A model generated the notes under the pieces. The model searched no databases. It was not told where the DNA came from and saw nothing but the letters and a program-made list of their open reading frames with translations. Both the position numbers and the translations under genes were made by a program. DNA of 64,000 nt. Origin: Flavobacteriales bacterium. GTDB taxonomy: Bacteria; Bacteroidota; Bacteroidia; Flavobacteriales_F; PHOS-HE28. Positions 24,096 through 32,153 of the stretch are shown here, one piece after another; the stretch's first letter is position 1; the number at the start of each line of letters is the position of its first letter. The stretch is from assembly GCA_020635725.1 (NCBI GenBank), contig JACJZF010000010.1, forward strand, positions 62,001 through 126,000. Reading direction: 5' to 3'.

Positions 24096-25934
24096 ATGGC
24101 CGGCCGCCTGTTCCCGCGCTGGGGCATCCTCGTCATCGACCTGGTGCTCTGCCTCATCGCGCTGTGCGCTGCCTATCTGCTGCGTTTCAATTTCCAGGTG
24201 CCCCCCCACGAGGTGGACCTGCTGATGCCCGTGCTGCCACTCTTCCTGCTGGTGCGCGGGGCCAGTTTCCTGATCGCCGGCATACCGCGCATCATGGTGC
24301 GCCACACCAGCACCGAGGATGCCCGCCGGCTCTTCCTCACCGTGCTCGGCGGCTCGTTGGCGCTCGGCCTGGTGAACGTGCTGCGCTACTACCTCTTCGA
24401 CGGCGCCTACTTCCTGCCGCGGGCGGTCATCATCATCGATTTCATGGCCACCGCCATGCTCATCATCTCGGTCCGCATCGGATTCAAGCTGCTGCACCTG
24501 CGCAGCCGTGGCGCGGGCAAGGAACGCGTGCGCGTGATCATACACGGTGCTGGCGAGGCGGGCCTGATCACGAAGCGCACCTTGGAGCGCGAGGGCACGG
24601 CCAAGTACGAGGTGGTCGCCTTCATCGATGACGATGCGCGCAAGGCCGGGAAGCGATTGGAGGGCGTGCTGATCCATCCGGCTTCGCGGATCAGCGCGCT
24701 GCTGGCCGAGGGGAATGTCGATCAGGTCATCATCGCCATGGCCAAAGCCGACCCCGAGCATCGCCGTGTGGTGGTGGATGCGTGCATCGCCGCCAAGGTG
24801 CGCGTGCTCACGATCCCGCCTGTGAACGATTGGATCAATGGCCAGCTCAGTGCCGGCCAGATCCAGGAGGTGCGTATCGAGGACCTGCTTGGGCGCCCGG
24901 TGATCCATCTGGAGCAGGAATCGGTGCGGCAGCTGCTGCTCGATAAGCGGGTGCTGGTCACCGGCGCCGCAGGGAGCATCGGCAGCGAGCTCGTGCGCCA
25001 GCTCAGCACCATGGGCACTTCCGCGCTCATCCTGGTCGATATCGCCGAGAGCGGCCTCTACGATGTGCAGATGGAGCTCGCCGGGCGTGGCATCGGCGAT
25101 CACCTGCGCGTGCTGGTGGCCGATGTGCGCGATGCCGCGCGCATGGAAGAGGTCTTCGCCACCGAGAAGCCGCAAGTGGTCTTCCATGCCGCCGCATACA
25201 AGCACGTGCCGTTGATGGAGGCGCAGCCCGAGGAGGCCATCCGCACGAACGTGGGCGGCACGCGCAACCTGGCACGGCTGGCCTGCGCGCACGGCGTGGA
25301 GCGCTTCGTGCTCATCAGCACCGACAAGGCCGTGAACCCCACGAGCGTGATGGGTGCCAGCAAGCGCGCGGCCGAGATGGTGGTCGGCGGCATCGCGCAA
25401 GTGTGCTCCACGGTCTTCGTCACCACACGCTTCGGCAACGTGCTGGGCAGCAGCGGCTCGGTGATTCCCCTTTTCCGCAGGCAGATCGAGGCCGGCGGAC
25501 CGGTCACGGTGACGCATCGGGAGGTGACGCGCTTCTTCATGACCATCCCCGAGGCCTGCCGACTGGTGCTGGAAGCCTCTGCCATGGGCCAGGGCGGCGA
25601 GATCTACGTGTTCGACATGGGACAGCCCGTCCGCATCGCCGACCTCGCCGATAAGATGATCCGCCTCAGCGGCATGGAACCCGGTACCGACATCGAAGTG
25701 GTGTACACCGGCCTGCGACCCGGCGAGAAGCTCTATGAGGAATTGCTGGCGAGCAGCGAGAACACCCGCCCCACGCATCACCCCCGCATCCTTATCGGAC
25801 AAGTGGCGGCGGTGGATGCCGATGAGGTGCAACGGCGAGTCGATGAATTGCTGCAGCTGCGGAACCACGATGTGGTGAAGGCTCTCAAAGCCATGATCCC
25901 GGAGTACGGGCCCGAGAACGGCCAGGGACATTGA
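24096..25934 (+). CDS. CapD/FlaA1/PglF-like nucleotide-sugar 4,6-dehydratase, membrane-anchored
   Basis: 612 aa from ATG 24096. N-terminal ~140 residues hold four membrane helices; residues ~145-260 form a first Rossmann-like domain (VRVIIHGAGEAGLITKR); the C-terminal catalytic SDR starts at VLVTGAAGSIGSELVRQL, with FHAAAYKHVPLMEAQP, LISTDKAVNPTSVMGASKRAAE (the Tyr of YxxxK replaced by Met, as in this subfamily) and TRFGNVLGSSGSVIPLF. It converts UDP-GlcNAc-type sugars to 4-keto-6-deoxy intermediates for surface glycans. Divergent from the epimerase gene. Confidence 0.93.
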   Translation: MAGRLFPRWGILVIDLVLCLIALCAAYLLRFNFQVPPHEVDLLMPVLPLFLLVRGASFLIAGIPRIMVRHTSTEDARRLFLTVLGGSLALGLVNVLRYYLFDGAYFLPRAVIIIDFMATAMLIISVRIGFKLLHLRSRGAGKERVRVIIHGAGEAGLITKRTLEREGTAKYEVVAFIDDDARKAGKRLEGVLIHPASRISALLAEGNVDQVIIAMAKADPEHRRVVVDACIAAKVRVLTIPPVNDWINGQLSAGQIQEVRIEDLLGRPVIHLEQESVRQLLLDKRVLVTGAAGSIGSELVRQLSTMGTSALILVDIAESGLYDVQMELAGRGIGDHLRVLVADVRDAARMEEVFATEKPQVVFHAAAYKHVPLMEAQPEEAIRTNVGGTRNLARLACAHGVERFVLISTDKAVNPTSVMGASKRAAEMVVGGIAQVCSTVFVTTRFGNVLGSSGSVIPLFRRQIEAGGPVTVTHREVTRFFMTIPEACRLVLEASAMGQGGEIYVFDMGQPVRIADLADKMIRLSGMEPGTDIEVVYTGLRPGEKLYEELLASSENTRPTHHPRILIGQVAAVDADEVQRRVDELLQLRNHDVVKALKAMIPEYGPENGQGH

Positions 25935-25959
25935 TCAACCCTTCTCCGGCAGACGCAGG

Positions 25960-25968
25960 TAACTTCGC
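25960..25968 (+). promoter_or_regulatory. putative -7 promoter element TAACTTCGC
   Basis: TAACTTCGC followed by CGCC, 18 bp before ATG 25987 of the conserved hypothetical gene. Confidence 0.45.
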
Positions 25969-25986
25969 CGCCTCATCACGCGCAGC

Positions 25987-26388
25987 ATGACGAAGGATCC
26001 GAATCTTGAGATCGCCCGGTTGCAGAAAGAGATCGGCGGCTACATCGGCATGGGCAAGGACAGCCTGGTCTTCAACTTCGATGCGAAGGGCAAGAAGACC
26101 CAGTTGCACCTGATCACGCTGAACCCGCGCCACAACCAGAGCTTCCTTTTCCACGATACCGTGGGCAGCGACAAGCTCGACGCGCTGCGCGAGATGCTCG
26201 AGTACGTGAAGACTTATAAGGAGCGCACGAGCAGCTACACCATCCAGTGGAGCGCGCGCGGCGACAACGGCCTGCAGACCTCCTACTTCCGCGCGAAGAA
26301 CGTGCTGGAGGCCCTGGACAAGCTCTTCTACGACCGCGACCCGAACAGCATCACGGTCTTCAGCGTCATGCTGAATCCCATTACCTAG
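25987..26388 (+). CDS. conserved Bacteroidota hypothetical protein (133 aa)
   Basis: Soluble, no signal peptide. N-terminal helix (DPNLEIARLQKEIGGYIGMG), a beta segment (LHLITLNPRHNQSFLF), then YTIQWSARG, LQTSYFRAKNVLEALDKLFYDRD and a final ITVFSVMLNPI. I recall similar short proteins from flavobacterial genomes with the C-terminal TSYFRAxNxxEALDK pattern, but no assigned function. A 7-bp-periodic inverted repeat separates it from mnmH. Confidence 0.75.
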   Translation: MTKDPNLEIARLQKEIGGYIGMGKDSLVFNFDAKGKKTQLHLITLNPRHNQSFLFHDTVGSDKLDALREMLEYVKTYKERTSSYTIQWSARGDNGLQTSYFRAKNVLEALDKLFYDRDPNSITVFSVMLNPIT

Positions 26389-26393
26389 TTGGT

Positions 26394-26443
26394 GGTTGTC
26401 CGTTCCCTGTTGTTAGAAGCCTGACAACGAACAACGGACAACC
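26394..26443. repeat. heptamer-periodic inverted repeat
   Basis: Seven 7-bp units (GTTGTCC GTTCCCT GTTGTTA GAAGCCT GACAACG AACAACG GACAACC). The right half is the reverse complement of the left, with 11-bp perfect outer arms GGTTGTCCGTT / AACGGACAACC. It begins 6 bp after the stop of the upstream gene and ends 17 bp before mnmH. It can fold as a hairpin and may terminate or attenuate transcription, but no T-run follows. Confidence 0.75.
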
Positions 26444-26460
26444 GCATCATTGCCAGCACG

Positions 26461-27489
26461 ATGGTCAAGTCGCTCGAGATTGAGGAGTTCCTCCAGCGGA
26501 CGACACCCATCATCGATGTGCGCTCGCCCAAGGAGTTCGCGCAGGGGCATATCCCTGGAGCTCATTCGTTGCCGCTCTTCACCGATGAGGAGCGCGCCGT
26601 GGTGGGCACCTTGTACAAGCAGCAGAGCCGTGATGCAGCGGTGCTCGAAGGCCTGCGCATCGTAGGCCCGAAACTCGCCGGCATCGTTGAGGAGGCACGT
26701 AGCATCGCCCCCGACGGCCGCATCCGTGTGCATTGCTGGCGCGGCGGTGAGCGCAGCGGCAGCGTGGCCTGGCTGCTCGATAAGGCCGGCTTCGCCGAGG
26801 TGCAGACCCTTCGGCGCGGGTACAAGGGCTTCCGTAACCATGTCCTCGCCTCCTTCCATGAACCGATTGACCTGCTGGTGCTCGGCGGCTACACCGGCAC
26901 CGGTAAGACCGAGACCCTGCGTCATCTCCATCTGCTCGGCGAGCAGGTGATCGACCTCGAAGGACTCGCGCGCCACAAGGGTTCTTCCTTCGGCGCGTTG
27001 GGCGAGGAGCCACAGCCGAGCACCGAGCATTTCGAGAACCTGCTTTGGGCCGCGATCGCTTCGACAAAGCGTGGCCGCCCCGTGTGGGTGGAAGACGAGA
27101 GTGTGATGATCGGGCGATGCAAGATCCCGCAGGCCTTCTTCGACCACATGCGCGGCGCGGTGCTCTATTTCGCGGAGATGCCGCAACAGGAACGCGCGGA
27201 GCGCCTGGTGGCGGACTACGGCAAGTACCCGAAGGAGCAGCTCGCCGAGGCCATCAAGCGCATCGAGAAGCGCATAGGCCCGCAGCATTGCAAGGCCGCG
27301 CTGCAAGCGCTGGAGGAAGGCGACCTGCGCACGGTGGCCTTGCTCACCCTGAGGTATTACGATAAGGCATACTTGCAAGGCGCAGCGCAACGCGATCAAT
27401 CGAACGTAAAACCGATACCGGTGAACAAGTCCGATTTTCCCTTCTTGGCAATTCAATTGAAGAACGCATGCCAGACCCCATCCGCCTGA
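26461..27489 (+). CDS. mnmH: tRNA 2-selenouridine synthase (SelU)
   Basis: 342 aa. Converts 5-methylaminomethyl-2-thiouridine at the wobble position of tRNA to the 2-seleno form, using selenophosphate via a geranylated intermediate. N-terminal rhodanese domain (residues ~1-125) with active-site Cys92 in HCWRGGERSGS; P-loop domain from ~140 with GGYTGTGKT. PIIDVRSPKEFAQGHIPGA is the standard opening. Its end overlaps the selD start by 22 bp, so the selenium donor synthase is coupled to it. Confidence 0.95.
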   Translation: MVKSLEIEEFLQRTTPIIDVRSPKEFAQGHIPGAHSLPLFTDEERAVVGTLYKQQSRDAAVLEGLRIVGPKLAGIVEEARSIAPDGRIRVHCWRGGERSGSVAWLLDKAGFAEVQTLRRGYKGFRNHVLASFHEPIDLLVLGGYTGTGKTETLRHLHLLGEQVIDLEGLARHKGSSFGALGEEPQPSTEHFENLLWAAIASTKRGRPVWVEDESVMIGRCKIPQAFFDHMRGAVLYFAEMPQQERAERLVADYGKYPKEQLAEAIKRIEKRIGPQHCKAALQALEEGDLRTVALLTLRYYDKAYLQGAAQRDQSNVKPIPVNKSDFPFLAIQLKNACQTPSA

Positions 27490-28508
27490 CCCAATACAGC
27501 CACGGTGCAGGCTGCGGATGCAAGATCGCGCCAGCCGTGCTGGAGCAGGTGCTAAAGAGCGAGCTCGGCACTTTCCCGGATCCGCGGCTGCTGGTGGGCT
27601 ATGGCTCGAAGGATGATGCCGCGGTGTACGACATCGGCCAGGGGCGCGCGCTGATCAGCACCACCGACTTCTTCTCCCCCATCGTCGATGACGCGTTCGA
27701 CTTCGGCCGCATCGCCGCCACCAATGCCCTGAGCGATGTGTATGCCATGGGCGGCCGGCCCCTGCTCGCGGTGGCCATCCTGGGCTGGCCGGTGGAGAAG
27801 CTGCCCGCGGAACTGGCCGCGCGCGTGCTCGATGGCGGTCGCACCGCCTGCCATGAGGCGGGCATCGCGCTCGCCGGCGGGCACAGCATCGATGCGCCTG
27901 AGCCCTTCTTCGGACTGGCCGTAACGGGCGAAGCGCCCATCGCGAATGTGAAGCGGAACGATACGGCCAAGCCCGGCGATGCTCTGCTGATCACGAAACC
28001 CATCGGTCTCGGGATCCTGGCCACGGCCATGAAGCGGGGGCTCATGAAGCCGGAACATGCCGCCATCGGAACAACGGTCATGAGTTCCTTGAACCGGGCC
28101 GGGCAAGCGCTGGGTGCGCTGAAAAGCGTGCACGCGATGACGGATGTCACGGGCTTCGGCCTGCTCGGACATGTGATCGAGCTCTGCGAAGGAAGCGGTT
28201 TGAGCGCCGAAATCGTCTTCGACCGCGTGCCGGTGATCAGCGAGGCACGACCGTATCTCGCGGCGGGCGCCTACCCCGATGGCAGCTTCCGCAACTGGAA
28301 ATCGTACTCCACGAAGGTGCAGGGCGCATCGGACATGGAACGGATGATGCTGCTGAGCGATCCCCAGACCAGCGGCGGGCTATTGATCGCCTGCTCGCGC
28401 GAAAACGTGGAGGAAGTGATCGCGACATGTTCGATTGACGGACAAAAAGCGACCGTGATCGGAGAAATGCGCGCATTCGTCGATACGAATCGCGTATTCG
28501 TTCATTGA
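27468..28508 (+). CDS. selD: selenide, water dikinase
   Basis: 346 aa. Makes selenophosphate from selenide and ATP. The catalytic loop GAGCGCK near the N-terminus has Cys16 and Lys19, so this is the cysteine rather than the selenocysteine form. Further motifs: DDAAVYDIG and ISTTDFFSPIVDD (metal/ATP binding), NALSDVYAMGG, LAGGHSIDAPEP, MTDVTGFGLLGH and SDPQTSGGLL. Start lies inside the mnmH 3' end (22-bp overlap). With mnmH adjacent and no selA, selB or tRNA-Sec in the window, the evident use is tRNA selenation. Confidence 0.96.
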   Translation: MPDPIRLTQYSHGAGCGCKIAPAVLEQVLKSELGTFPDPRLLVGYGSKDDAAVYDIGQGRALISTTDFFSPIVDDAFDFGRIAATNALSDVYAMGGRPLLAVAILGWPVEKLPAELAARVLDGGRTACHEAGIALAGGHSIDAPEPFFGLAVTGEAPIANVKRNDTAKPGDALLITKPIGLGILATAMKRGLMKPEHAAIGTTVMSSLNRAGQALGALKSVHAMTDVTGFGLLGHVIELCEGSGLSAEIVFDRVPVISEARPYLAAGAYPDGSFRNWKSYSTKVQGASDMERMMLLSDPQTSGGLLIACSRENVEEVIATCSIDGQKATVIGEMRAFVDTNRVFVH

Positions 28509-28532
28509 GGAGAGCGATCCCTCGTATTGAGC

Positions 28533-28541
28533 TAGCTTAGC
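28533..28541 (+). promoter_or_regulatory. putative -7 promoter element TAGCTTAGC
   Basis: TAGCTTAGC followed by CGCC, 28 bp before ATG 28570 of the AT-hook protein gene. Confidence 0.4.
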
Positions 28542-28569
28542 CGCCTCACATTCAATTCAACAGTAAAGC

Positions 28570-29148
28570 ATGGCACTTACCCGATTGAAGAAGGATGAGC
28601 TCGACCGACTGCTGGGCGAGTTCTTCGCAGAGCGCCGCCTGCTCATGTACAAGCTGGATCGTGTGCGCGAAGCGATCACCGAGCTCAAGGATCTGAAGGA
28701 GAAGAAATCGGGTGGCGACGAGGAGACGGAAGGGGGCCAAGTGGTCAAACGGGGCCCCGGCAGGCCGCCTGGAACGGGCAAGAGTGAGACCCGCCGCCGC
28801 CGCAAGCGTGGCCGGCCTCGGAAGCGCCGCGTGGAAGGCGGGTACCGGCTGAATGATTGGGATTACATGGTCTCCGAGGCCATCACCTCGGCGAAACGCC
28901 TGCTCACCAAGCAGGAACTCCTTGACCATGCCATCGTGTGGGCCAAGAAGAACCATCCCACCATGCGGGCCGATGACGTGGAACATAAGCTCACCCGCAC
29001 CCTGGTGAAGCTCACCGGCAAGCGCGGCGTGCTCGGAAAGCACCGCAGCGGTAAGATGCGCGGCCTCCATTACGGGATCATCGACTGGTTCTTCCATGGC
29101 AAGCTTCGCCAGGAGCACAAGGGCAAGGTGATCCTCGAGAAGGAGTAG
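28570..29148 (+). CDS. AT-hook DNA-binding-like protein (192 aa)
   Basis: Cytosolic. Residues 1-45 form a predicted coiled coil (LDRLLGEFFAERRLLMYKL ... EAITELKDLKEKK). Two AT-hook-like cores follow: KRGPGRPPG (~60) and KRGRPRKR (~78), which in known proteins bind the minor groove of AT-rich DNA. The C-terminal ~105 residues (DYMVSEAITSAKRLLTKQELLDH ... LTRTLVKLTG) look like a winged-helix or HARE-type helical domain. A nucleoid-associated or regulatory role is likely but unproven. Conserved in related Bacteroidota as far as I recall. Confidence 0.7.
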   Translation: MALTRLKKDELDRLLGEFFAERRLLMYKLDRVREAITELKDLKEKKSGGDEETEGGQVVKRGPGRPPGTGKSETRRRRKRGRPRKRRVEGGYRLNDWDYMVSEAITSAKRLLTKQELLDHAIVWAKKNHPTMRADDVEHKLTRTLVKLTGKRGVLGKHRSGKMRGLHYGIIDWFFHGKLRQEHKGKVILEKE

Positions 29149-29184
29149 CCCGGGCCTCAGCGACGAGCCGGGTTCGGCGCGGAT

Positions 29185-29193
29185 TACCTTCAC
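29185..29193 (+). promoter_or_regulatory. putative -7 promoter element TACCTTCAC
   Basis: TACCTTCAC ends 13 bp before ATG 29207 of the UspA gene. Confidence 0.35.
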
Positions 29194-29206
29194 GGCACCA
29201 AGCCGC

Positions 29207-29653
29207 ATGAAGAACATCCTTGTCCCCGTGGATCTATCACCCGTCACGGACGCGGTGATGACACATGCCCGAGCCATGGCCTCCGCTTTCGGAGCGCATG
29301 TGTGGATCATTCATGTAGCCGCTCCTGAGCCCGATTTCGTCGGGTTCCGTACCGGCCCGCAGTATGTGCGCGACCACCTGGCCGAGCAGCTGCGTAAGGA
29401 GCACACCGAGCTTCAGGCCATGGCTGCACGCTGCACGCAGGAAGGCATACGAGCCGAAGGCCTGCTCGTGCAAGGGCCAACGGCCGATACCATCGTATCG
29501 GAGGCGGCCCGATTGAAGGCTGACCTGATCATCATGGGCTCGCACGGGCATGGTGCGCTCTTCCGCGCCTTCGTCGGCAGCGTGAGCCAGCAGGTCCTGC
29601 ATGAGAGCAATGTCCCGGTGATGGTGGTGCCGGCGGAAGGGCAGCGCGGTTGA
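29207..29653 (+). CDS. universal stress protein (UspA) family protein
   Basis: 148 aa, single UspA domain. MKNILVPVDLSPVTDAVM at the N-terminus and the ATP-binding loop MGSHGHGALFRAFVGSVSQ (G-2x-G-9x-G-S) near residues 108-125 indicate a nucleotide-binding Usp. Its stop overlaps the start of the sugar-dehydrogenase gene (TGATG), so the two are coupled. Confidence 0.92.
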   Translation: MKNILVPVDLSPVTDAVMTHARAMASAFGAHVWIIHVAAPEPDFVGFRTGPQYVRDHLAEQLRKEHTELQAMAARCTQEGIRAEGLLVQGPTADTIVSEAARLKADLIIMGSHGHGALFRAFVGSVSQQVLHESNVPVMVVPAEGQRG

Positions 29654-30765
29654 TGCGCTTCGCAGCCTACGCCGCCCTGTGGGTTGTGGTGAACGCCTCG
29701 GTCTGCGTGCCGCGCATTCGAGGCGGTGATCCGCGCCTGCAGGAGATCACCCTGCCACCGGGTTTCCGGATATCGGTATTCGCAGAGGGTGTCGCCAACG
29801 CCCGCGCCATGTGCTGGGGCACGCGGGGCACCCTTTTCGTCGGGAGCCGGAGCGAGGGAGTTGTGCATGCGTTGCTCGACACCAATGCCGATGGTCAGGC
29901 AGATGCGCACCATATCGTTGCCCGCGGCCTGAACATGCCTGCGGGCGTGGCTTTTCGAGATGGCGACTTGTACGTGAGCGCGGTGGATCGGATTCTGCGC
30001 CTCGATTCAATCGAGTACCGCCTCGAGAACCCGCCGCAACCTGTGGTGGTCTGCGACGATTACCCCAAAGACGAGCACCACGGCTGGAAATTCATCGCCT
30101 TCGGGCCGGATGGCAGACTGTACGTGCCGGTGGGCGCGCCGTGCAACAATTGCCTGAAGGAGGACAGCATTTACGCGAGCATCACTTCCCTCGACCCAGA
30201 TGGGCATGACCGAAGGATCGTGGCCCATGGTGTGCGCAACACGGTCGGGTTCGATTGGCATCCGGTAACGGGCGAGCTCTGGTTCACCGACAATGGTCGG
30301 GACTGGCTCGGTGATGATTCCCCGGACTGCGAGCTGAATCGCCTCGATCATCCGGGCCAGCACTTCGGTTATCCGTTCTGCCATGCAGGCACCATCAGCG
30401 ATCCGGAGTTCGGCCAAGAAAGGCCTTGCACGGATTTCGAGCCGCCGGCTGCCAAGCTTGGCCCGCACGTGGCACCGCTGGGCATGCGATTCTATTCCGG
30501 GGAAATGTTCCCTGTGAAATATCGCCATGCGATATTCATTGCGGAGCATGGAAGCTGGAACCGGAGCACACCCATCGGCTATCGCGTCGTGGCTGCGTTC
30601 CCGCAGGCCGATGGCACCGCGGCAACGGAAGTCTTCGCAAGCGGATGGCTCTCTGGAACCCGCGCCAGTGGCCGCCCGGCTGATGTGCTGGTGGCGCCGG
30701 ATGGAGCACTGCTGATCAGCGATGATGCGTCGGGCCGCATCTACAGAGTGACCTATGGGGAATAA
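29653..30765 (+). CDS. PQQ-dependent aldose/sorbosone dehydrogenase-like protein
   Basis: 370 aa from ATG 29653, overlapping the uspA stop. Six-bladed beta-propeller of the soluble glucose dehydrogenase family: ITLPPGFRISVFAEGV, HGWKFIAFGPDGRLYVPVGAP, GVRNTVGFDWHPVTGELWFTDNGRD, FIAEHGSWNRS. An N-terminal hydrophobic stretch suggests export to the periplasm. Such enzymes oxidise aldoses with PQQ; PQQ synthesis genes are not in the window, so the cofactor would have to be imported or made elsewhere. Confidence 0.85.
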   Translation: MRFAAYAALWVVVNASVCVPRIRGGDPRLQEITLPPGFRISVFAEGVANARAMCWGTRGTLFVGSRSEGVVHALLDTNADGQADAHHIVARGLNMPAGVAFRDGDLYVSAVDRILRLDSIEYRLENPPQPVVVCDDYPKDEHHGWKFIAFGPDGRLYVPVGAPCNNCLKEDSIYASITSLDPDGHDRRIVAHGVRNTVGFDWHPVTGELWFTDNGRDWLGDDSPDCELNRLDHPGQHFGYPFCHAGTISDPEFGQERPCTDFEPPAAKLGPHVAPLGMRFYSGEMFPVKYRHAIFIAEHGSWNRSTPIGYRVVAAFPQADGTAATEVFASGWLSGTRASGRPADVLVAPDGALLISDDASGRIYRVTYGE

Positions 30766-30863
30766 TTTTTTTTCCATCGTGGGTGTGACCGCCGCGTAGG
30801 CTGTTCGTCAGAACCCCGACCATCGGCGATCGGAAGGGAGAGTCCATCGTTGTTGGGTCCGGG

Positions 30864-30879
30864 GGGCGCGAGAGCGCCC
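30864..30879 (+). terminator. hairpin terminator after the sugar dehydrogenase gene
   Basis: GGGCGC-GAGA-GCGCCC tetraloop hairpin followed by TTCGTCATTTCC. It sits 98 bp past the stop; an eight-T run lies directly after the stop codon as well. Confidence 0.5.
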
Positions 30880-30966
30880 TTCGTCATTTCCTTTAACAAC
30901 CGTGGTGTGGAAAGGCAACGGCCTGCCTCGGTCAATTGCCCGGGCGCACCGCGCAACCTTCGCGGC

Positions 30967-31458
30967 ATGAAGAGATTGATCCTTATCGCCGTCCTCCTCA
31001 TGAGTCTGGCCCGTTCGCAGGCGCAGCAGAGCGGTTTCGGATTGGGAATCATGCTGGGCGATCCGACCGGGCTGAGCGGGAAGGCCTGGATCAGCGGCGA
31101 CCGCGCGATTGATTTCGGGTTGGCTTGGGGCATCTGGGGACGGTACATCCATGTGCATGGCGACTACCTCCTGCACAAGACGGATGTCATCGACGTGTCC
31201 TCCGGCACGTTTGCGCTCTATTACGGTCCGGGCTTGCGCATTCGGTCCTGGAGCGGTGGGCGTTACTGGCACCGCGGGGAATGGCACGATTACGACGGAA
31301 CGCGCACGAACCTCGGCGTCCGTTTCCCGGTAGGGCTCGACTACTGGTTCGAGGACCTCCCCTTGGATGCCTTCATCGAACTGGCTCCGACGCTCGACCT
31401 CACGCCCGGCACTTCCTTCGACCTCGACGCCGCCATCGGCGCACGTTACTGGTTCTGA
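30967..31458 (+). CDS. small outer membrane beta-barrel protein
   Basis: 163 aa from ATG 30967 (MKRLILIAVLLMSLARSQAQ signal peptide); the upstream in-frame extension to 30850 overlaps a hairpin and is unlikely. The mature part alternates short amphipathic strands (GFGLGIMLGDPTGLSGKAW, IDFGLAWGIWGRY, FALYYGPGLRIR) and ends in ARYWF with a terminal Phe, the outer-membrane barrel signature. Eight strands fit the length. Function unknown. Its 3' end overlaps the convergent PAP2 gene by 13 bp. Confidence 0.75.
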   Translation: MKRLILIAVLLMSLARSQAQQSGFGLGIMLGDPTGLSGKAWISGDRAIDFGLAWGIWGRYIHVHGDYLLHKTDVIDVSSGTFALYYGPGLRIRSWSGGRYWHRGEWHDYDGTRTNLGVRFPVGLDYWFEDLPLDAFIELAPTLDLTPGTSFDLDAAIGARYWF

Positions 31459-32105
31459 CGTCGAAACGGAGCCCGGCTCAACCACGCCTTCCGGGAGAAT
31501 GGGCTGCGGTACAGCCACCACCATACCAGCAGCGCCACGCCAAGGCCCAGCGCGCTGCCCGCCGCCGCATCGCGCAGGAAGTGCTGCGAGAGGTAGATGC
31601 GCGAGAAGGCCAGGAGAGCCGCCAGCAGAGCCAGCGCGAAGGCCCCAGCCTTCCTATTGAGCAGCACCGCCAGCGCGAAACACATGGCGAAGGCCGCCGT
31701 GCTGTGCCCGCTCGGGAAACTGAAATGCCGATGCAATTCCACGCCGCTGACCCAATCCATGGCACCGAGTTGCTCCGCGAAGGCCGAGGGGCGATCCTCC
31801 GATGCGAACCAGGAATGCTTCAGCCCCTGCACGCACAGAGCGCTCAGCCCGCACCCCAGGCCCATCAGAAGGAATGCGCGCCAGTCCCGTGAGAGCAGAA
31901 GCACGAGCGCCAGGAAGGTGGGCACAAGCCCATCGGCCAGATGCGTGAAGAGCGAGAAGAAGGAGTCCATAGCTGGGCTGTGGCAGCAGTTCATGCGGGC
32001 ATGCAGCGCGAGCTTCTCCGTGCTTGTGAGTGCGATCAGCGCGGCCACCTCCAAAGCCAGCCACACCAGCACGAAGACGCGAACAGCTGATCGTGTATCC
32101 TGCAC
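31446..32105 (-). CDS. PAP2 (type 2 phosphatidic acid phosphatase) family membrane protein
   Basis: 219 aa with six hydrophobic helices. The three phosphatase motifs are present: KHSWFASEDRP (K-x6-RP), FPSGHS (PSGH) and SRIYLSQHFLRD (SR-x5-H-x3-D). Enzymes of this family dephosphorylate phosphatidic acid, undecaprenyl pyrophosphate or lipid A; the substrate is not determined. Confidence 0.9.
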   Translation of the reverse strand: MQDTRSAVRVFVLVWLALEVAALIALTSTEKLALHARMNCCHSPAMDSFFSLFTHLADGLVPTFLALVLLLSRDWRAFLLMGLGCGLSALCVQGLKHSWFASEDRPSAFAEQLGAMDWVSGVELHRHFSFPSGHSTAAFAMCFALAVLLNRKAGAFALALLAALLAFSRIYLSQHFLRDAAAGSALGLGVALLVWWWLYRSPFSRKAWLSRAPFRRQNQ

Positions 32106-32138
32106 GCGGCGAATCTAGGCGCGGTTGGGCCCATGCAC

Positions 32139-32147
32139 TAGGTTCGC
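32139..32147 (+). promoter_or_regulatory. putative -7 promoter element TAGGTTCGC
   Basis: TAGGTTCGC ends 6 bp before ATG 32154. Confidence 0.4.
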
Positions 32148-32153
32148 ACTGCG

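Noticed and set aside
23757..25931. Minus-strand frame continuous with the epimerase for another ~725 codons, antisense to the CapD-like gene
   Set aside because: The epimerase starts at ATG 23756 with a Rossmann motif; the extension is His/Asp/Ala-rich and lies opposite an unmistakable dehydratase gene.
27468..27520. SelD catalytic loop as a possible in-frame UGA selenocysteine site
   Set aside because: The codons in GAGCGCK are ordinary TGC cysteine codons; no UGA is read through.
30766..30775. Eight-T run directly after the sugar-dehydrogenase stop as a rho-independent terminator
   Set aside because: No stem precedes it; the GGGCGC hairpin ~100 bp further is the better terminator candidate.
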